DNA of 64,000 nt from Guadua angustifolia (GCA_036346375.1 CM070508.1:21272852-21336851), one strand, 5' to 3'; positions 44,926 through 57,702 are shown, numbered from the stretch's first letter. The notes: generated by a model not told the origin, from the sequence alone. Translations and numbers: made by a program.

Positions 44926-45830
44926 ATGGCACTAGCTCTCTCAGACATCGATTATGCAATCTTGCATGATCGTCCCATAGAACCCGAACCAATTCCTGAT
45001 GGTCAACCGGGTGCAGAAAATAATGCTGCTATCAGAATGGCATACGATCTTGAGCGTGTGAAGTGGGAGAATTCCAACAGAAAATGCATGATGGTGATTA
45101 AAAACTCCATCGTGGAAGAAATAAGAGGTGCCATCCCAGAATGTGCTAGTGCTAAGGAATATCTTAGCAAAGTTTAGAGTCAGTTCACTAGCTCTACTAA
45201 GATGTATGCAAACTCTCTTATGCAAAGACTTGCAAATGAGAAGTTTGATGGGCAAAGTAATATTAGAGAGCACATTCTGAAGATGAGCAACATAGCCGCT
45301 AAGCTGAAGACTATGGAAATGGAAATTTCAGAAGGATATTTGGTGCAATTTATCATGAATTCCTTGCCCAAGGAATATGAGACTTTTGCAGTAAATTACA
45401 ACTCCATAAATGAAAAATAGGGTATAGAGAAATTGATGGCTATGTGTGCTCAAGAACAAGAAAGGCTTAGAGTTCAAAGGATTGATTCTATCAATCATCT
45501 TAAGCAATCACCAAAGAAGAAGAGTAATTTTCATGGTAAGTCTAAGCCTTCCTTTAAGAATAAAGGTAAACCTCAGAATAAGAGATTTACCTCAGGCCAG
45601 AAGCCTCAGGAAGGCAAAGGCAAAAATCCAACAGAGGTGGACAAGGATACATGTAGACATTGCAATCAGAAAGGACACTACATGAAGGACTGTGTTCAGT
45701 TTCTTAAATGGCTGAACAAGAATGGTAAGGATAAGATTACATTAATAGATGAATCCCTGTACTTAGATTTTCCCACTCATACATGGTGGATTGACTCAGT
45801 GCAAGCTGTTCATGTTGCAAATTCCTTCTG
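44926..45830 (+). pseudogene. Copia A gag-protease, two nonsense codons
   Basis: One reading frame runs from ATG 44926 to TGA at 45829, broken by TAG at 45175-45177 and TAG at 45418-45420. Recognisable parts are the UBN2-type gag region (MQRLANEKFDG, IREHILKMSN, SLPKEYE), the zinc knuckle CRHCNQKGHYMKDC (about 45652-45693), and the protease start TWWIDS followed by V where the catalytic triad requires G. Capsid and protease are therefore both inactivated. Confidence 0.85.
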
Positions 45831-46189
45831 AGGATTCCATACGAAGAGGATCTGAAAAGAGGAGAAAGAAGCATTAGAGTCGCCAATGGCGTCGAGGAAG
45901 AAGTTGAAGCCATCGGAGACCTCCCCTTAGAATTAAATAATGACTTCATTCTTCATTTACATAATGTTTTAGTTGTACCCTCCATGAGGAGGAATTTGAT
46001 TCGATATCTGTTTAGATGATGATGGCTATACATGTCATTTTGGGAATAAGAAATGTTTGATTCAATTCAATAATATTGATATTGGTCTTGCCTTCATGCA
46101 AGACAAGTTTTATTTAGTTTCCCAAAGTAATGATGTGAATGTTGTGAATCTTTGCTACATCTACAAATGAATGTAAGAAACGAAGAGAA

Positions 46190-47089
46190 GTGGCGAACGT
46201 CTTGAAATTATGGCCTTTGTCGCTAGGCCATATTTCGAGGGGGAGGATTGAGAGATTAATCAAAGAAGAAATTCTCCACCCATTAGACTTCTCAGATTCA
46301 GATCATTGCATTGATTGCATTAAAGGCAAATATGCTAAGCAGATTAAGAAAGATGCCAAACGAAGCACAGGAATTTTAGAAATTGTTCACACAGACATCT
46401 GTGGTCCTTTTCCTATGAAGTCAGTGGATGGTTTTGATTCATTCATAACATTCACTGATGATTTTTCGCGTTATGGCTATGTCTATCCAATTAAAGAACG
46501 ATCAGAAGCATTAGATAAGTTTAAGATATTTAAGGCTGAAGTTGAAAATCAGCATTATCTAAAGATTAAAATAGTAAGATCAGACTGTGGAGGGGAGTAC
46601 TACGGTAGACATACCCCTTATGGCCAAGTTCTTGGACTTTTTGCAAGGTACCTGCGGGAAAATGACATAGTAGCCCAGTATTCTATGCCGGGCGAACCTC
46701 AGCAGAATGGAGTAGCTGAAAGACGTAACCGCACATTAATGGACATAGTACAAAGTATGATAAGCTACTCCACCTTACCGATTAGTCTATGGATGGAGGC
46801 ATTAAAAACCGCTGCCCATATTCTTAATCGGGTTCCCAATAAGTCGGTGCCTAAAACACCATATGAGTTATGGACTGGGAGGAAGCCCACTCTAAATTAT
46901 TTACATGTGTGGAGCTGTCCAGCTGAGGCTAAAGTATTTAATCCAAATATTGGAAAGTTAGACGCTAAGACAGTCAGTTGCCATTTCATTGGCTATCCTG
47001 AAAGATTAAAAGGGTACCGTTTCTACTGTCCTGACAGACAAACTAAGTTTGTAGAAACGAGACACGTGTGTTCTTGGAAGAAGAAATGA
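46190..47089 (+). pseudogene. Copia A GAG-pre-integrase and integrase
   Basis: A 299-codon open frame. GAG-pre-integrase HISRGRIERLIKEEI is followed by the CIDCIKGK zinc-finger cysteines. The integrase core has HTDICGPF, RSDCGGEY and PQQNGVAERRN, which supply the D, D and E. The first zinc-ligand His (normally in LWH) reads Pro. The frame differs from gag and from RT, so no continuous polyprotein can be made. Confidence 0.85.
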
Positions 47090-47267
47090 TCAGGGGGAGC
47101 ATGGTACCCCGAGAAATAAGCCTTGAGGAGAAGCGGGTCTTTTCCCCAACTCCGATGATTGAAGAGCCCATTTTCTCGATACCTGTTGTCGTTGCACCTC
47201 CAATTGTTGCACACCTGCTGTTAGTTCTCCTAGTGCAGCTATTAACGTACCTGAGGCTCATGTTGTT

Positions 47268-49007
47268 ATGGAGCCCCAAGATCCTATTGCAGCTACACCT
47301 AAAGAGCCACAGCAGCCTCCTATAGTGAGTAACGTATCTGCTCAAGAACCTCTTAGGAGGTCACAACGAAACAGGAGATCAGCTATTTCTGCTGATTATG
47401 AAGTTTATGTAAGTGAAGAGTTAAAGATAGAGAGTGATCCCACCTCTTTTGAGGAAGCCATGAGAAGTTCCCATTCATCTAAGTGGCTCGCAGCCATGGA
47501 AGATGAAATGAAGTACATGAACGCAAATAAGGTATGGGACTTAGAAGAAATTCCTAATGGAGCCAAAACAGTAGGATGTAAGTGGGTCTACAAAACTAAG
47601 CGTGACTCCAGAGGGAATCTTGAAAGATTCAAAGCAAGGCTCATGGCAAAAGGCTTCACTCATAGAGAAGGAATAGATTATAATGAGACCTTCTCGCCTG
47701 TTTCGACAAAGGATTCTTTTAGAATCATCATGGCGCTTGTAGCACATTATGATTTAGAATTACATCAGATGGATGTTAAGACGGCATTCCTTAACGGGGA
47801 TCTATATGAAAATGTATACATGGCTCAACCCAAAGGTTTTGTCGTGGAAAGTAAGGAAAATGTGGGATGCCGTCTAAACAAATCCATTTATGGGCTAAAG
47901 CAAGCGTCTAGACAGTGGTACCTTAAATTTGATGAGACTATAAGAAAGTATGACTTTAAGAAAAATGAGGAGGACAATTGCATTTATGCTAAGTTTAAGA
48001 ATGGAAAATTTATTTTCCTAGTCTTATATGTAGATGATATCCTACTAGCAAGCAATGATAAGAATCTACTTCTGGAGACTAAGAGTTTCTTGTCCTCAAA
48101 TTTTGAAATGAAGGATCTCTGTGAGGCATCTTATGTCTTAGGAATTGAGACTTACCGAGATAGAACAAAAGGGGTATTAGGCCTATCGCAAAAGGCATAC
48201 TTAGAAAAGGTTCTAAAGAAATACAGTATGCATGCGTGTAAGGCTTCGCCTGCCCCAATAGTCAAGGGCGATAAGTTTGGGAATTTTCAATGTCCCAGGA
48301 ACCAATATGAGATCGATCAAATGAAATCGGTTTCATATGCTTCAGCTGTCGGAAGCATAATGTATGCTCAAGTGTGTACTGCATACGACTTAGCATTTGT
48401 TACCGGGATGCTTGGCAGATATCAGTCAAATCCAGGAATAGATCACTGGAAAGTTGTTAAGAAAGTCTTGCGGTATTTGCAAGGAACTAAAGACCTCATG
48501 TTAACGTATAAAAAGTCGAGTGCTCTCAAGATTGTGGGTTACTCTGACGCAGATTTTGCGGGGTGTGTAGATACTACGAAATCCACATCAGGTTATGTAT
48601 TCACCCTCGCAGGAGGAGCTATTTCGTGGAAAAGCTCCAAAATAACTGTCACTGCATCGTCGACAATGCATGCTGAGTTTGTAGCTTGTTATGAGGCAAC
48701 CGGACAGGCACTATGGCTTAAGAAATTTGTACTCGGATTAAGAGTAGTGGACAGCATAGAAAGGCCACTCACATTATACTGCGACAATGAACCAGCAGTA
48801 TTTTACTCCTATAACAACAAGTCAAGTGGTGCTGCCAAACACATTGACATTAAGTTTTATGTTGTGAAGGAGAAGATCCAGGATCAAACCATAAAAATAG
48901 AGCATATAAGTACCAAGCGAATGCTTGCAGATCCGCTAACTAAGGGTTTACCACCAGATGTGTTCAGAGAACACATAGCCGGCATGGGTTTATTGGAAAG
49001 CCTATGA
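47268..49007 (+). CDS. Copia A reverse transcriptase-RNase H (open frame, 579 codons)
   Basis: The frame contains the RVT_2 motifs CKWVYKTKRDSRGNLERFKA, HQMDVKTAFLNGDLYE and the active site LYVDDILLA. RNase H follows with GYSDADFAGCVDTTKSTSGY, TMHAEFVAC and LYCDNEPA, and the C-terminal HIDIKF. It ends TGA 49005-49007 shortly before the polypurine tract. This is the only intact enzymatic frame among the retrotransposons here. It would be expressed only as part of a polyprotein, which upstream frameshifts prevent, so it is probably relic coding sequence. Confidence 0.85.
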   Translation: MEPQDPIAATPKEPQQPPIVSNVSAQEPLRRSQRNRRSAISADYEVYVSEELKIESDPTSFEEAMRSSHSSKWLAAMEDEMKYMNANKVWDLEEIPNGAKTVGCKWVYKTKRDSRGNLERFKARLMAKGFTHREGIDYNETFSPVSTKDSFRIIMALVAHYDLELHQMDVKTAFLNGDLYENVYMAQPKGFVVESKENVGCRLNKSIYGLKQASRQWYLKFDETIRKYDFKKNEEDNCIYAKFKNGKFIFLVLYVDDILLASNDKNLLLETKSFLSSNFEMKDLCEASYVLGIETYRDRTKGVLGLSQKAYLEKVLKKYSMHACKASPAPIVKGDKFGNFQCPRNQYEIDQMKSVSYASAVGSIMYAQVCTAYDLAFVTGMLGRYQSNPGIDHWKVVKKVLRYLQGTKDLMLTYKKSSALKIVGYSDADFAGCVDTTKSTSGYVFTLAGGAISWKSSKITVTASSTMHAEFVACYEATGQALWLKKFVLGLRVVDSIERPLTLYCDNEPAVFYSYNNKSSGAAKHIDIKFYVVKEKIQDQTIKIEHISTKRMLADPLTKGLPPDVFREHIAGMGLLESL

Positions 49008-49207
49008 TTCGGGATGTAAGGGGTCAAATAAGCAACCATCTCCCATAAGACTAAGTTTTCGTTTTGAGATAGAAATGTGCATTATAGTCATTGAGTTCAA
49101 TAGCACGTAACTAGCTATTGCAACACCTTGGTCTTGGCGCATTGATCTATTGAGAGGTGAGATTAATGTTGAGTTAAGTTGTTTAGTTTCAAGATCAAGG
49201 GGGAGAA

Positions 49208-52200
49208 TGTTGGGATAGATGTAAGGACCCGAATTCACCAATTTGAATCCACTGTGTTTTACCGCACTATTCCCAGGATCAACGCTAGTGCACACAGTTT
49301 AACATTGGTAAGCATCATATCATACACAACGATAAGAATAATAAGACTTCATTTATTTAATATAACTAGTGTATGATCTTATGATCACTTACATTATTCA
49401 GCCACATGGGCTAGACTGAAAGTAACTTGAACAAATGCAGCGGAAAGTAGCAAAAGACGTAGATGCCCCATCAGCACACCACAGGCGACTGACAAGGTTT
49501 GGCCTAGTGACTCGCGTCCACCTGGAAGTCCTCCGGCGATGATGTCTCTACTGTTGTTGGTTGTTTAAGCAAGGGTGAGTACACCAACACGTACTCAACA
49601 AGTTGTGCACAGAATGCAATTCTATCATAGCTATATGCAGGCTTATTCCAAAGGAAGGCTAAGTGGTTCATTTGCAGTAAAGCAGCATTTAAGAACACAT
49701 ATACTTCATAGATTGAAAAGACAGTAAAACAAATAATAACAAGTAAATAGATTCAGTGATTTTCCAAGTAAACCCAAGTTTCCATCCTAAGTCAAGTTTC
49801 CTTTATCCACATGGCATCTTGCCATCCCATCCAGTTGTTCATTTTAATTAACTACCCCTTGACTGTAATTCCCGAGCTTTGCTCAATACCGTAAGCACGG
49901 CTATCCGAATAGTTTGTACACTCTGCAGAGGTTATGCACTTTACCCACATGATACAACCATGCCCCACACAGGCGAATGATCATAACAAAGCCTTTACAA
50001 TGCATCCTATTAACCCAGTGCTACCCGCTGAGGTTTCAACACTGAAGGGTTACACCACCACAACAGGGCCCCCCTTTTGCGCCATGTGAGTTTCCTCCGT
50101 ACACCCGGACTCACACCACCACGATAGCACTCAAGTTAAGCATTTGCAAATTAGTCAGCTAGGCTGTCCCATAAGGCCATAACAGACATGTGGTTGCATG
50201 ATTGACTCAAGTCAAAGGCTCGCAAGGTTAAGTCCTTAGGATTGATTAAAGAAAGACTTGCACATACCCTCAGCTCCTCTGAGCCCACCCTGGCACACTT
50301 GCCCCTTCCACTTGCTTCAACCATAAAGTGATTACCACCCGGTTGGTTACCAAGCACCATGTGCTACTCACAAATCAACATCGTTGCGTGACCTCCCCGC
50401 CACGACAACTCAATCTCTTTGTGTGACCACACATGACACACAAATTAACATTATGGTTCCATATTCCATTAGTCAAAATTAATACTCCACATTTCATGTA
50501 CATGTGATGACGTGGCATGGCTAAGCAATTCTATTCCGTTCTAACCATCCATATTGATTTCATTATTAACCAACTATAGTGAACCAACCTAAGGTGACAA
50601 ATGGATTATGGCATACAAATAACAAGGTAGGGTGTAATTCAAAGGGTACATTAGCTAATCCCAAAGTTAAGTTAAAATCATTTGTACACATAAAATATCA
50701 TGCAATAAGTAAATCAAAATAGCAATTTTGCACACATGGGTGCAACATGATCAAAGCACAACTTGCCTTGCTTAAGCTCCTGGTATTGGTCTAAGGATTG
50801 TTCCTGAGTTGAAAATTCCTCCTCTGAAGCCTCGCACAACTCAACGTCTACGCGAATCGAGAAGAAATAGCAAATAAACACCAAAACCAAAGAACAAATG
50901 AACTCAAAAATTCAAATAAAAATCACCATTGGATAGATCTCAATTTTAAATTTTTTTAGGAATTTGAATCACCTCAATCGGAGTTCGTATGAGGGAGAAC
51001 GAGCACTCGGAAAGTTCAAATTCCTGAAAAATACATAAAATCAGAAAATCAAAATATTCCGAATTATTTTTATAACGAAAAATCCGTATTTATGACGTCG
51101 GCTGACGTCATCTTCTCAGCTGCAGTGTTGACACTTGTCTCGGTGGAACCCGTGTCACCGACGGCTGGGCCCCACACTGCCAACGTGTGCGCACACGCGT
51201 GCAGCCGACGTAGCGCCAACTCGATGCCACCTCAGCGCCACACGAGTGACTCAATCCACGTGGCGCCACGTGTCAACGGACTATCAATCCACCTCAGCCA
51301 GTGGTGTGCACGGCCCTAGGGTCACCGGTGACGAGCGGCGAGGGCACCTTCTTACTGACCTCGACGTCGCGGACCTGATGACGCGAACGGTTCTCCGAGT
51401 TGAGCTTCGGTTCGTCGGCGGCGCGATCCTCTTCTCCGGCGGCGATGGTCTCAACGATGATCTCCTTCCTCGGTGATGCTTTGGCGAGACAATGGTGCGC
51501 ACGAGATGCGCCTTGACGCGGCGAGTTCGAAGGTCCCGCTGGTGACTCGAGACAACCCTCCGACAGCGACTAATCGGCGAAAGTGACTTGCAGCGGCGCT
51601 TCGAGAAAACTCGGATTTCAGCGGCTACGCGGCGCTCGATGGCCTAAGGCTTGGAATTTTATGCGGCTTGAGATTTGGCGCACCCGGTGCTCCTTCTTTT
51701 AAAGCACACGGCGGCCGGATATGGCAGGACTCGGCGAGGTGTCCGCGGCGGCTACGGCGCGAAGTCCTGGAGTCCGGTTCGGAGACGGCGAAGACGATGA
51801 CCGGATGGGTGACACACGGTAGCTCCGACGGTCAAGCTCCTTACGCGCACTAGGGTTCCGAAACGGTATGGGCTGATGTTGGCCGAGCGATGACAATCTA
51901 GCGGCTCGCAGTGGTTTAAGATTCATTAAATGACGTGGCTCAATATTGGCCGTTGGATTATAATCCGACGGCGGTCAATTAACCTCCTCCGTTCACACGG
52001 TGTCCGACAAATGATGGGCTTCGCCCCGTTCGTTCACAGTGAATTTTTAGAGTTTTTGCATTTAAAATAATCTGAGAAAATAATTTGATTTATTTAGAGC
52101 AGTAAAAATACTCTAAAAATTTCAAGAAAAATCTCAAAAATACTTTGAGACATTCTAGACTTAAATAAAATATTTTTGACAAAACTTTATTTTAAACTTT

Positions 52201-52727
52201 TCTTTTTATAATTATTTCTTGACAGAAGACAATATATTTTAATTCAAAATAATTTAAATAAATCTCAAAAAATCCAAATAAATCCAGAAAATTCACAAAA
52301 ATCACAGATGGCAATAAAATAATATTAAATAAATAAAATGTCAAAAATTGGGACGTTACAATAGATCTTGCGAGAAGTTCGGAACGAACTCCCCCCCCGT
52401 TTCGCGCCCTGATCGGGGACACAACCAACCTCTTTGGTTGTGACCCCCAGTCACACCATGCGTATAAAAAGAAGGGGGTGAGGACCGGCTCGTGGATCTA
52501 GAGATTCGTCGCCTCTACCTCATCCCTTCAACCCCAAAAGGTGATCCGATCCAATCGCGTGTGGAAGTGACGGGAAGGTTGCTACCGCCGTTCTTCACCG
52601 CCACAGCTTCCTCTTCCGTTCGAGCTCAATGGCATCCTCGTCAAGCAACTCCAATCCCGAAGGTATTTACCCTAAGTCCCGTATCTAGGTGTTTCGTTTT
52701 AGGCGCTAAGATCCAAAGAATCCAGTA
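49208..52727 (+). repeat. 3' LTR of Copia A, interrupted by solo LTR D
   Basis: TGTTGGGATAGA at 49208-49219, then LTR D, then ATAGATCTTGCGAGAAG from 52361. It ends CCAGTA at 52727 where the other copies end CCAACA. A TATA box lies at 52463-52470. Confidence 0.85.
49220..52360 (-). mobile_element. Gypsy-type solo LTR 'D' (3.14 kb, perfect TSD)
   Basis: Read on the minus strand it runs from TGTAACGTCCCAATTTTTG to TTCGGGTCCTTACA. The TSD ATAGA is at 49215-49219 and 52361-52365. It has the same layout as LTR F (shared blocks near 49890-50130 and 34790-35050). No gag-pol is present. GC-rich frames at 51090-51930 are spurious. Confidence 0.9.
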
Positions 52728-52732
52728 GGGGT

Positions 52733-53726
52733 GTCTCCTGTTTGATACAGGCGTCTAGACTAGGGTTTTCTAGTTTTTTTGTTACTGTGTGCTTTTGTGT
52801 TGGCGCATGGAATTAGGGTTTGTACTCTTGTGTTAGAGTACTTTAGACAATGAAATAAAACTCAATCTTCCAGAAAGTTTTGCTTCATGTCTGGCGGCTG
52901 TGCATTGTGAGAGAAGACTTCTGTTCTAGGGTTTAGATCTTGTTTGTGCATGCATGCAGGAAGATCACGTGAAGCACTAAAGTTCTTAGTTGATTTGTTC
53001 CCTCTGGAGATTGATCCGTGGCAACTATAGTTCTCTCTGGTGTTTGGTCCGTCGCAGCCTTGAAGGTGATGTTTCATATTTGATCCGTCACTACTTCAAT
53101 CCTTGTCACTTACGGCATCAGTGCAATTGCGAAGGTAATATCTCTTGATCCGTATATCCGATCATGTTGATTTTTATTGGGTTAGATTCATAATTGAATC
53201 TAGTTTCTACAGTTAACATTTCATGTCAATCTAATGTTTGGATCTTCTGTAATCTTGTTATTTAAGTTTGGTCCGTCATTATTAGATCGGGATTTGTTTC
53301 ATCCATCATGCAAAGGACATAACTCTAGATCCATAAGTTCGATTGAATTGATTCTTTTTGGGTAAGCTTCATAATTGAGTCTAGTTTCTACAGTTAAAAT
53401 TTCATATCAATCCAACGGTTGGATCTTCTGAAATTATTGTTTTAGTAAACGTATGTCAGGCTGTTTTCATTTGGTCCGTCGTAAACTGACTTCTTTTGCT
53501 ATAGTAGAAATTTGGTCCGTCATACACGTGCAACTCTTTGTCCAAAGCGAAGTTTGGTTCGGCATACATGTGCAAATTTGGTCTGGTACAATACGGTTCT
53601 TGTTGAATACAAATCAAGCGATCTGAGTTTGTTTGGGGTGTTTCAAAAGCCAAAAATTTGATTTTAGCTTCCGCGCAATCATTCACCCCTCCTCTGATTG
53701 CTAGATTAGTATATTTCGATCCTACA
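52733..53726 (+). repeat. 5' LTR of Copia B, second part (R-U5 side)
   Basis: Continues the LTR after element A and ends CCTACA before the primer-binding site. It contains an imperfect internal duplication (about 53150-53260 and 53335-53440, sharing CTAGTTTCTACAGTTAA) and repeated GGTCCGTC motifs. The equivalent part of the 3' LTR is lost after 58822. Confidence 0.75.
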
Positions 53727-53783
53727 AGTGGTATCATATCCTTGTTTTTCTAATTAATCTTAACCGGTGATTAGAAACCGTAG

Positions 53784-56043
53784 CGATGGATAGGTATTCG
53801 ACAAAACCTTGTGTTTTCGATAGTGTTGATTTTCAGTTTTAGAAAGCAAAGATGGAGGCATATATTCAAGCTCAGGGCTTTGCAATCTGGAAGAAGGTGT
53901 ACAAGCCATATCAAGTTCCTGAGAATGATCAAGTTAATGAAACCAATCAAGCACAGGTTGAAGCAAATAGCAAAGCACGAAATTTAATCATCCAAAGCAC
54001 AGGTTGAAGCAAATAGCAAAGCACGAAATTTAATCATCCAAGGATTGGGAAGAAGTGACTTCGACCGCGTGATCCATCTCAAGTCTGCATATGAGGTATG
54101 GAAATCTCTTTGTGATTATCATGAGGGTTCTAACATTGTCAAAGAGGTTCGTCAGGATATATATAAGAAAGAATAAAAGAATACATGCGATTTGAGATGA
54201 AGCCTGGTGAGTCACTAGATGATTTTTTTGCACGTTTCAATAAGATTCTTAGCAATTTACGTGTTATTGGGGTTTTCTTTGATGAGGCTACTAATGCTAG
54301 ACAACTGCTTGGTGCATTAGACATGTCTATTTAGGAGATGAAAGTTACATCTATTAGAGAATCTACTGTCATGAGTACACTTACTTTAGATGTTCTATTC
54401 TCTAAATTTAAAACTCATGAGTTGGATGTTCTTGCTAGGATGACTGATTATAAATTAATTGCATTGATCTCTCAATCTAGCATGTCTCAGAATAATGCTT
54501 CTTCAAGTTTTGCCTTGTCTTTCTTGTCTCCACTAACCGATGAACAGATTGAGGAATTTTCAGAAGAAGACTTGGCATCACTCTCTTCTCGTTTTAATAA
54601 AGCTTTGCAGAATGTGAGAATGAGAAAGAGAGTTGGTGGTGGCCCTCCAAGATGCTATGAGTGTGGTGATTTCAAACATATTCGTTCAAATTGTTCTAAA
54701 CTTGCAGGAAAAGCATTAAGAGAGGAGGACAATGACAAAAGAAATGAGAAGAAGAAGTTCTTTCCAAGCAATAGAAAGAAAAAGAGCTTCATCAACAAAA
54801 AGGTTGTTCATCGGGTTCTTTCGGCTCTTGAACAAGTGAACTTGAGTGATGTGGATTCGGAGAGCAGTGAAGATGACACAACAACTCCAAGCAAACACAA
54901 ATTGACAGGGTTGTGTCTCATGGTTAGGAGTGATGTAAGCTTCACCGAGGACGATCATGATAGTGACTTCAATGAGGTAGAACCTTCTTACGATGAATTA
55001 ACTATTGTTGTTGTTCGTCTTGGAAAATTGCTTGACAAACGCGACAAGAAAATTAAGAAACATGATGTTCTTGTGGAATCTTTGAATGTTGAAATTGCTA
55101 GACATAAATCTTTGATTCCTGATGATGATGCTTGCAAATCATGTGACTTAATTCTGATGAGCTTCTCGTGCTTAGGAAAGAACATGTTTCTTTGTTAGAA
55201 CAAGTCAATGCTGAAAAGAAAGAAAATGAGAAACATGTTAAAAACGCTAGCTGTTCAACTGTTGATTTGCATGATAAAACTCATTGTTCTAAATGTGCTA
55301 TACTGGAAGTGAAGTTGCATGATGCAAATGCTAGGGTTTCTCAAATGACAGATGCTATACTCACTCATGAAGTTCTCTCATGCTCAACTTGTCGCAAATA
55401 GAAAGGAAAAGTGGATGTTCCATGTAATAACTGTTTAACTCTTTCTCGAAAGGTTGATTACTTGGAAAAATCTTCAGAACGGTTCACTACTGGAAAGAAA
55501 AACCTAAACATGATTTTGGATCAATCAAAAGTCAGTACTCATCACAAAGGTTTAGGTTTTGATTCTTATGCTCATCATAAATCGCATGCTCCTACTGTTG
55601 TTAAGACACTTGAAAGTGGAAAAATAAAAATTATTAATGAGCCTAAGAAAATTGTTTTCAAGTCTGCTGGTGTGTTATCTTCTACTATGATGAATGCAAA
55701 TGTTACTTCTGTTACTAAAGCTAAACATCATGTTAAGTATACTTGCACTCATTGTGGTAGAAATGGACACTTAGTAGATTTTTGCTTTAGACTAGCCAAA
55801 CAGCAAAAGAAAGAAAAGGCTAAGGCTAGATCTAATTTCAGGAAGGCACATTTTACTTCTCACTTTGTGCCTAGGGTGATGCAAATACCTTTTGTTACAA
55901 GAAACACGGGAAAGGGCAAATCTGATTTTGTGAACAAACGTACTCATGTTGTGCCTACTCGTCGTGTGTCTCAGTACTGGATTCCTAAATGCTTTATTTC
56001 TAACCCCAATACCGAGGCCTCGACATCTTCTTGGGCTATGTAG
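53784..56043 (+). pseudogene. Copia B gag (SIRE/Maximus-like), several breaks
   Basis: ATG 53784 is followed by DSVDFQF, a TAG where Trp is usual, then KAKMEAYIQAQGF, typical of long gag proteins of the SIRE/Opie lineage. A 46-bp tandem duplication (53950-54041) shifts the frame. Downstream are FEMKPGESLDDF, zinc knuckle CYECGDFKHIRSNC (about 54653-54694), a charged coiled-coil region and a second knuckle CTHCGRNGHLVDFC (about 55743-55784). It ends at TAG 56041. TAG codons also occur near 54332 and 55399. Pol is absent. Confidence 0.8.
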
Positions 56044-57702
56044 GTTTTTCATATGCCGGTTTGAGAATAGAAGCTTAGTGGATCTTGATCTTTTGCAAGA
56101 TGTGATCGAGACTTGAATGGTTTTCACCTGTAAGATGGCCTTCAAGAGGTATGTGCAATAATTCTTCATCTACTTTGTGAGCTATTTTATACACTCATGT
56201 CCTTTACATTCACAGATATCTAATTGTGGCATGAGATGAAATGATTGTTCATATGCTCATTTGTATCCCCTGGCATGTTCAATAATGTTATATTTTATAT
56301 CATGCCTTTCATGCTTTGAATTCATTTATCATGATTCATGCTTATGCTTAATTGAACATACCATGATAACTCAAGCACATGTATATCATCATCTCCTCTC
56401 TGTTGATTTCATTGGTTATCCATTTGAGGGGGAGTTATTGGATTTTTGGTGAAAATTTCTTTCGGTTGCCTTTTTGGGAGGTTTGTTCTTTCAGCTTTTT
56501 GTTTTTAAAATAATCTCTTCAAGTGACAATTTTGTAGAAGGTTTTTAAGATGGTTGTTTTGAGGGGGAGTTTTTGAAGTCTGTGTAATATTGTGTAACAT
56601 GCTTTTTATTTTGTGTGTTCCTTAAATGAAAAACAAAAAAATGAAAAACAGTAAAAGTACTGAGCATTGTATTTCATTCACATATGTCATTTGAAGCCAT
56701 GTTTATGCTACAAGGGTGTTTGCAACTTCCTGTTTATACATATATGGTGTAGTTTATGTCATGATTTTTTAAATGGAATGATAACTTGAATTAAATCTTG
56801 TCATGGTTGAATTTTCTTGGCTATCTTGATCCTGTTCGAAAAAGTGCTAAATCTGAAAGCTAAGTGTTAAAGCAAAAAATGATTGCTGATAAATGCAAAG
56901 AACAAGGTCATGTACTGTCGCACTTCTTCTTTACGAGACTGCTTATCATTGCACTTTAATATGAACTTGGAAGAGGTTGTGTATGACCGAAACCATGAAA
57001 CCATAAGCTTGTGATTGCTTGGCATGGTTGAAAAGTAAGGCTGATGGTGCATGTAATTCCTTGCAATTGTTATTGTTGTAATCAAAGTAATGAATCAGTT
57101 TTTCAAAGCACAAATAAAGTGCACAAAAATTCAATGTTTTCAGGTTTTAAGATTGTTGAGAAAGGGAGATCATGCCATGCAAAAAATCGTTAATAGTACT
57201 TGATTTCTAGTTATGCTTACTCTACATTGTTTATGTGTAGATTTGAAGGTGCAAGTACTGTTGATAGCATGACTTGGTGATCAAGTTGTTACATTTGTGC
57301 ATGACTCATAACGCTCAGTACATATAAAAAAACAACATAAAAGGGGGAGAAGTTTTCCTTTTGTTCTCTTTTTGCATTCTTGATGAATCCATTGTCAAAG
57401 GGGGAGAAGTTCGGAGAATTTTGGAATCAAAGGAAGTTTTTTTTATCACACATTGCACATTCACACACACATTTCTTCTTTCTGTTAGGGGGAGTTTCTC
57501 TTTGTCATAGGGGGAGATTTCTTTTTAGATAAGGGGAGATTTTGTTTCTTCTTTGTAGGGGGAGATTTCCTCTCTTTGTCTTTTGGTCACCTTGCTTATC
57601 TTTTTGGTTTTAAAATAAAAATTTCTTAAAACTGTTCTTGTGAGATGAATGCCAATGTTCAGATCTAAATGGTGTTGCTAATATTTTCATCAAAGGGGTG
57701 AT
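56044..57702 (+). other. Non-coding 3' region of Copia B with iterated polypurine tracts
   Basis: No pol motifs occur. GGGGGAG-type tracts recur near 56428, 56561, 57342, 57398, 57488, 57510 and 57558, and AAAGGGGTGAT abuts the 3' LTR. One of these is the plus-strand primer; the others look like diverged copies. Confidence 0.65.

Larger units (their letters stand above)
43420..52727 (+). mobile_element. Copia 'A' inserted in the 5' LTR of B
   Basis: The 5' LTR is 43420-43792 (TGTTGGGATAGA...AATCCAACA). The primer-binding site TGGTATCAGAGC is at 43794-43805 and the polypurine tract AAGGGGGAGAA just before 49208. The 3' LTR is 49208-49219 plus 52366-52727, split by solo LTR D. Flanks are GTGGT (43415-43419) and GGGGT (52728-52732). 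gag-pol is nearly full length, but gag has two nonsense codons, the protease active site is changed, and frames shift between gag, integrase and RT. Confidence 0.88.

Noticed and set aside
52361..53726. Independent third LTR element between A and B
   Set aside because: The segment is explained as the end of A's 3' LTR followed by the remainder of B's 5' LTR, supported by the TSDs ATAGA and GGGGT.
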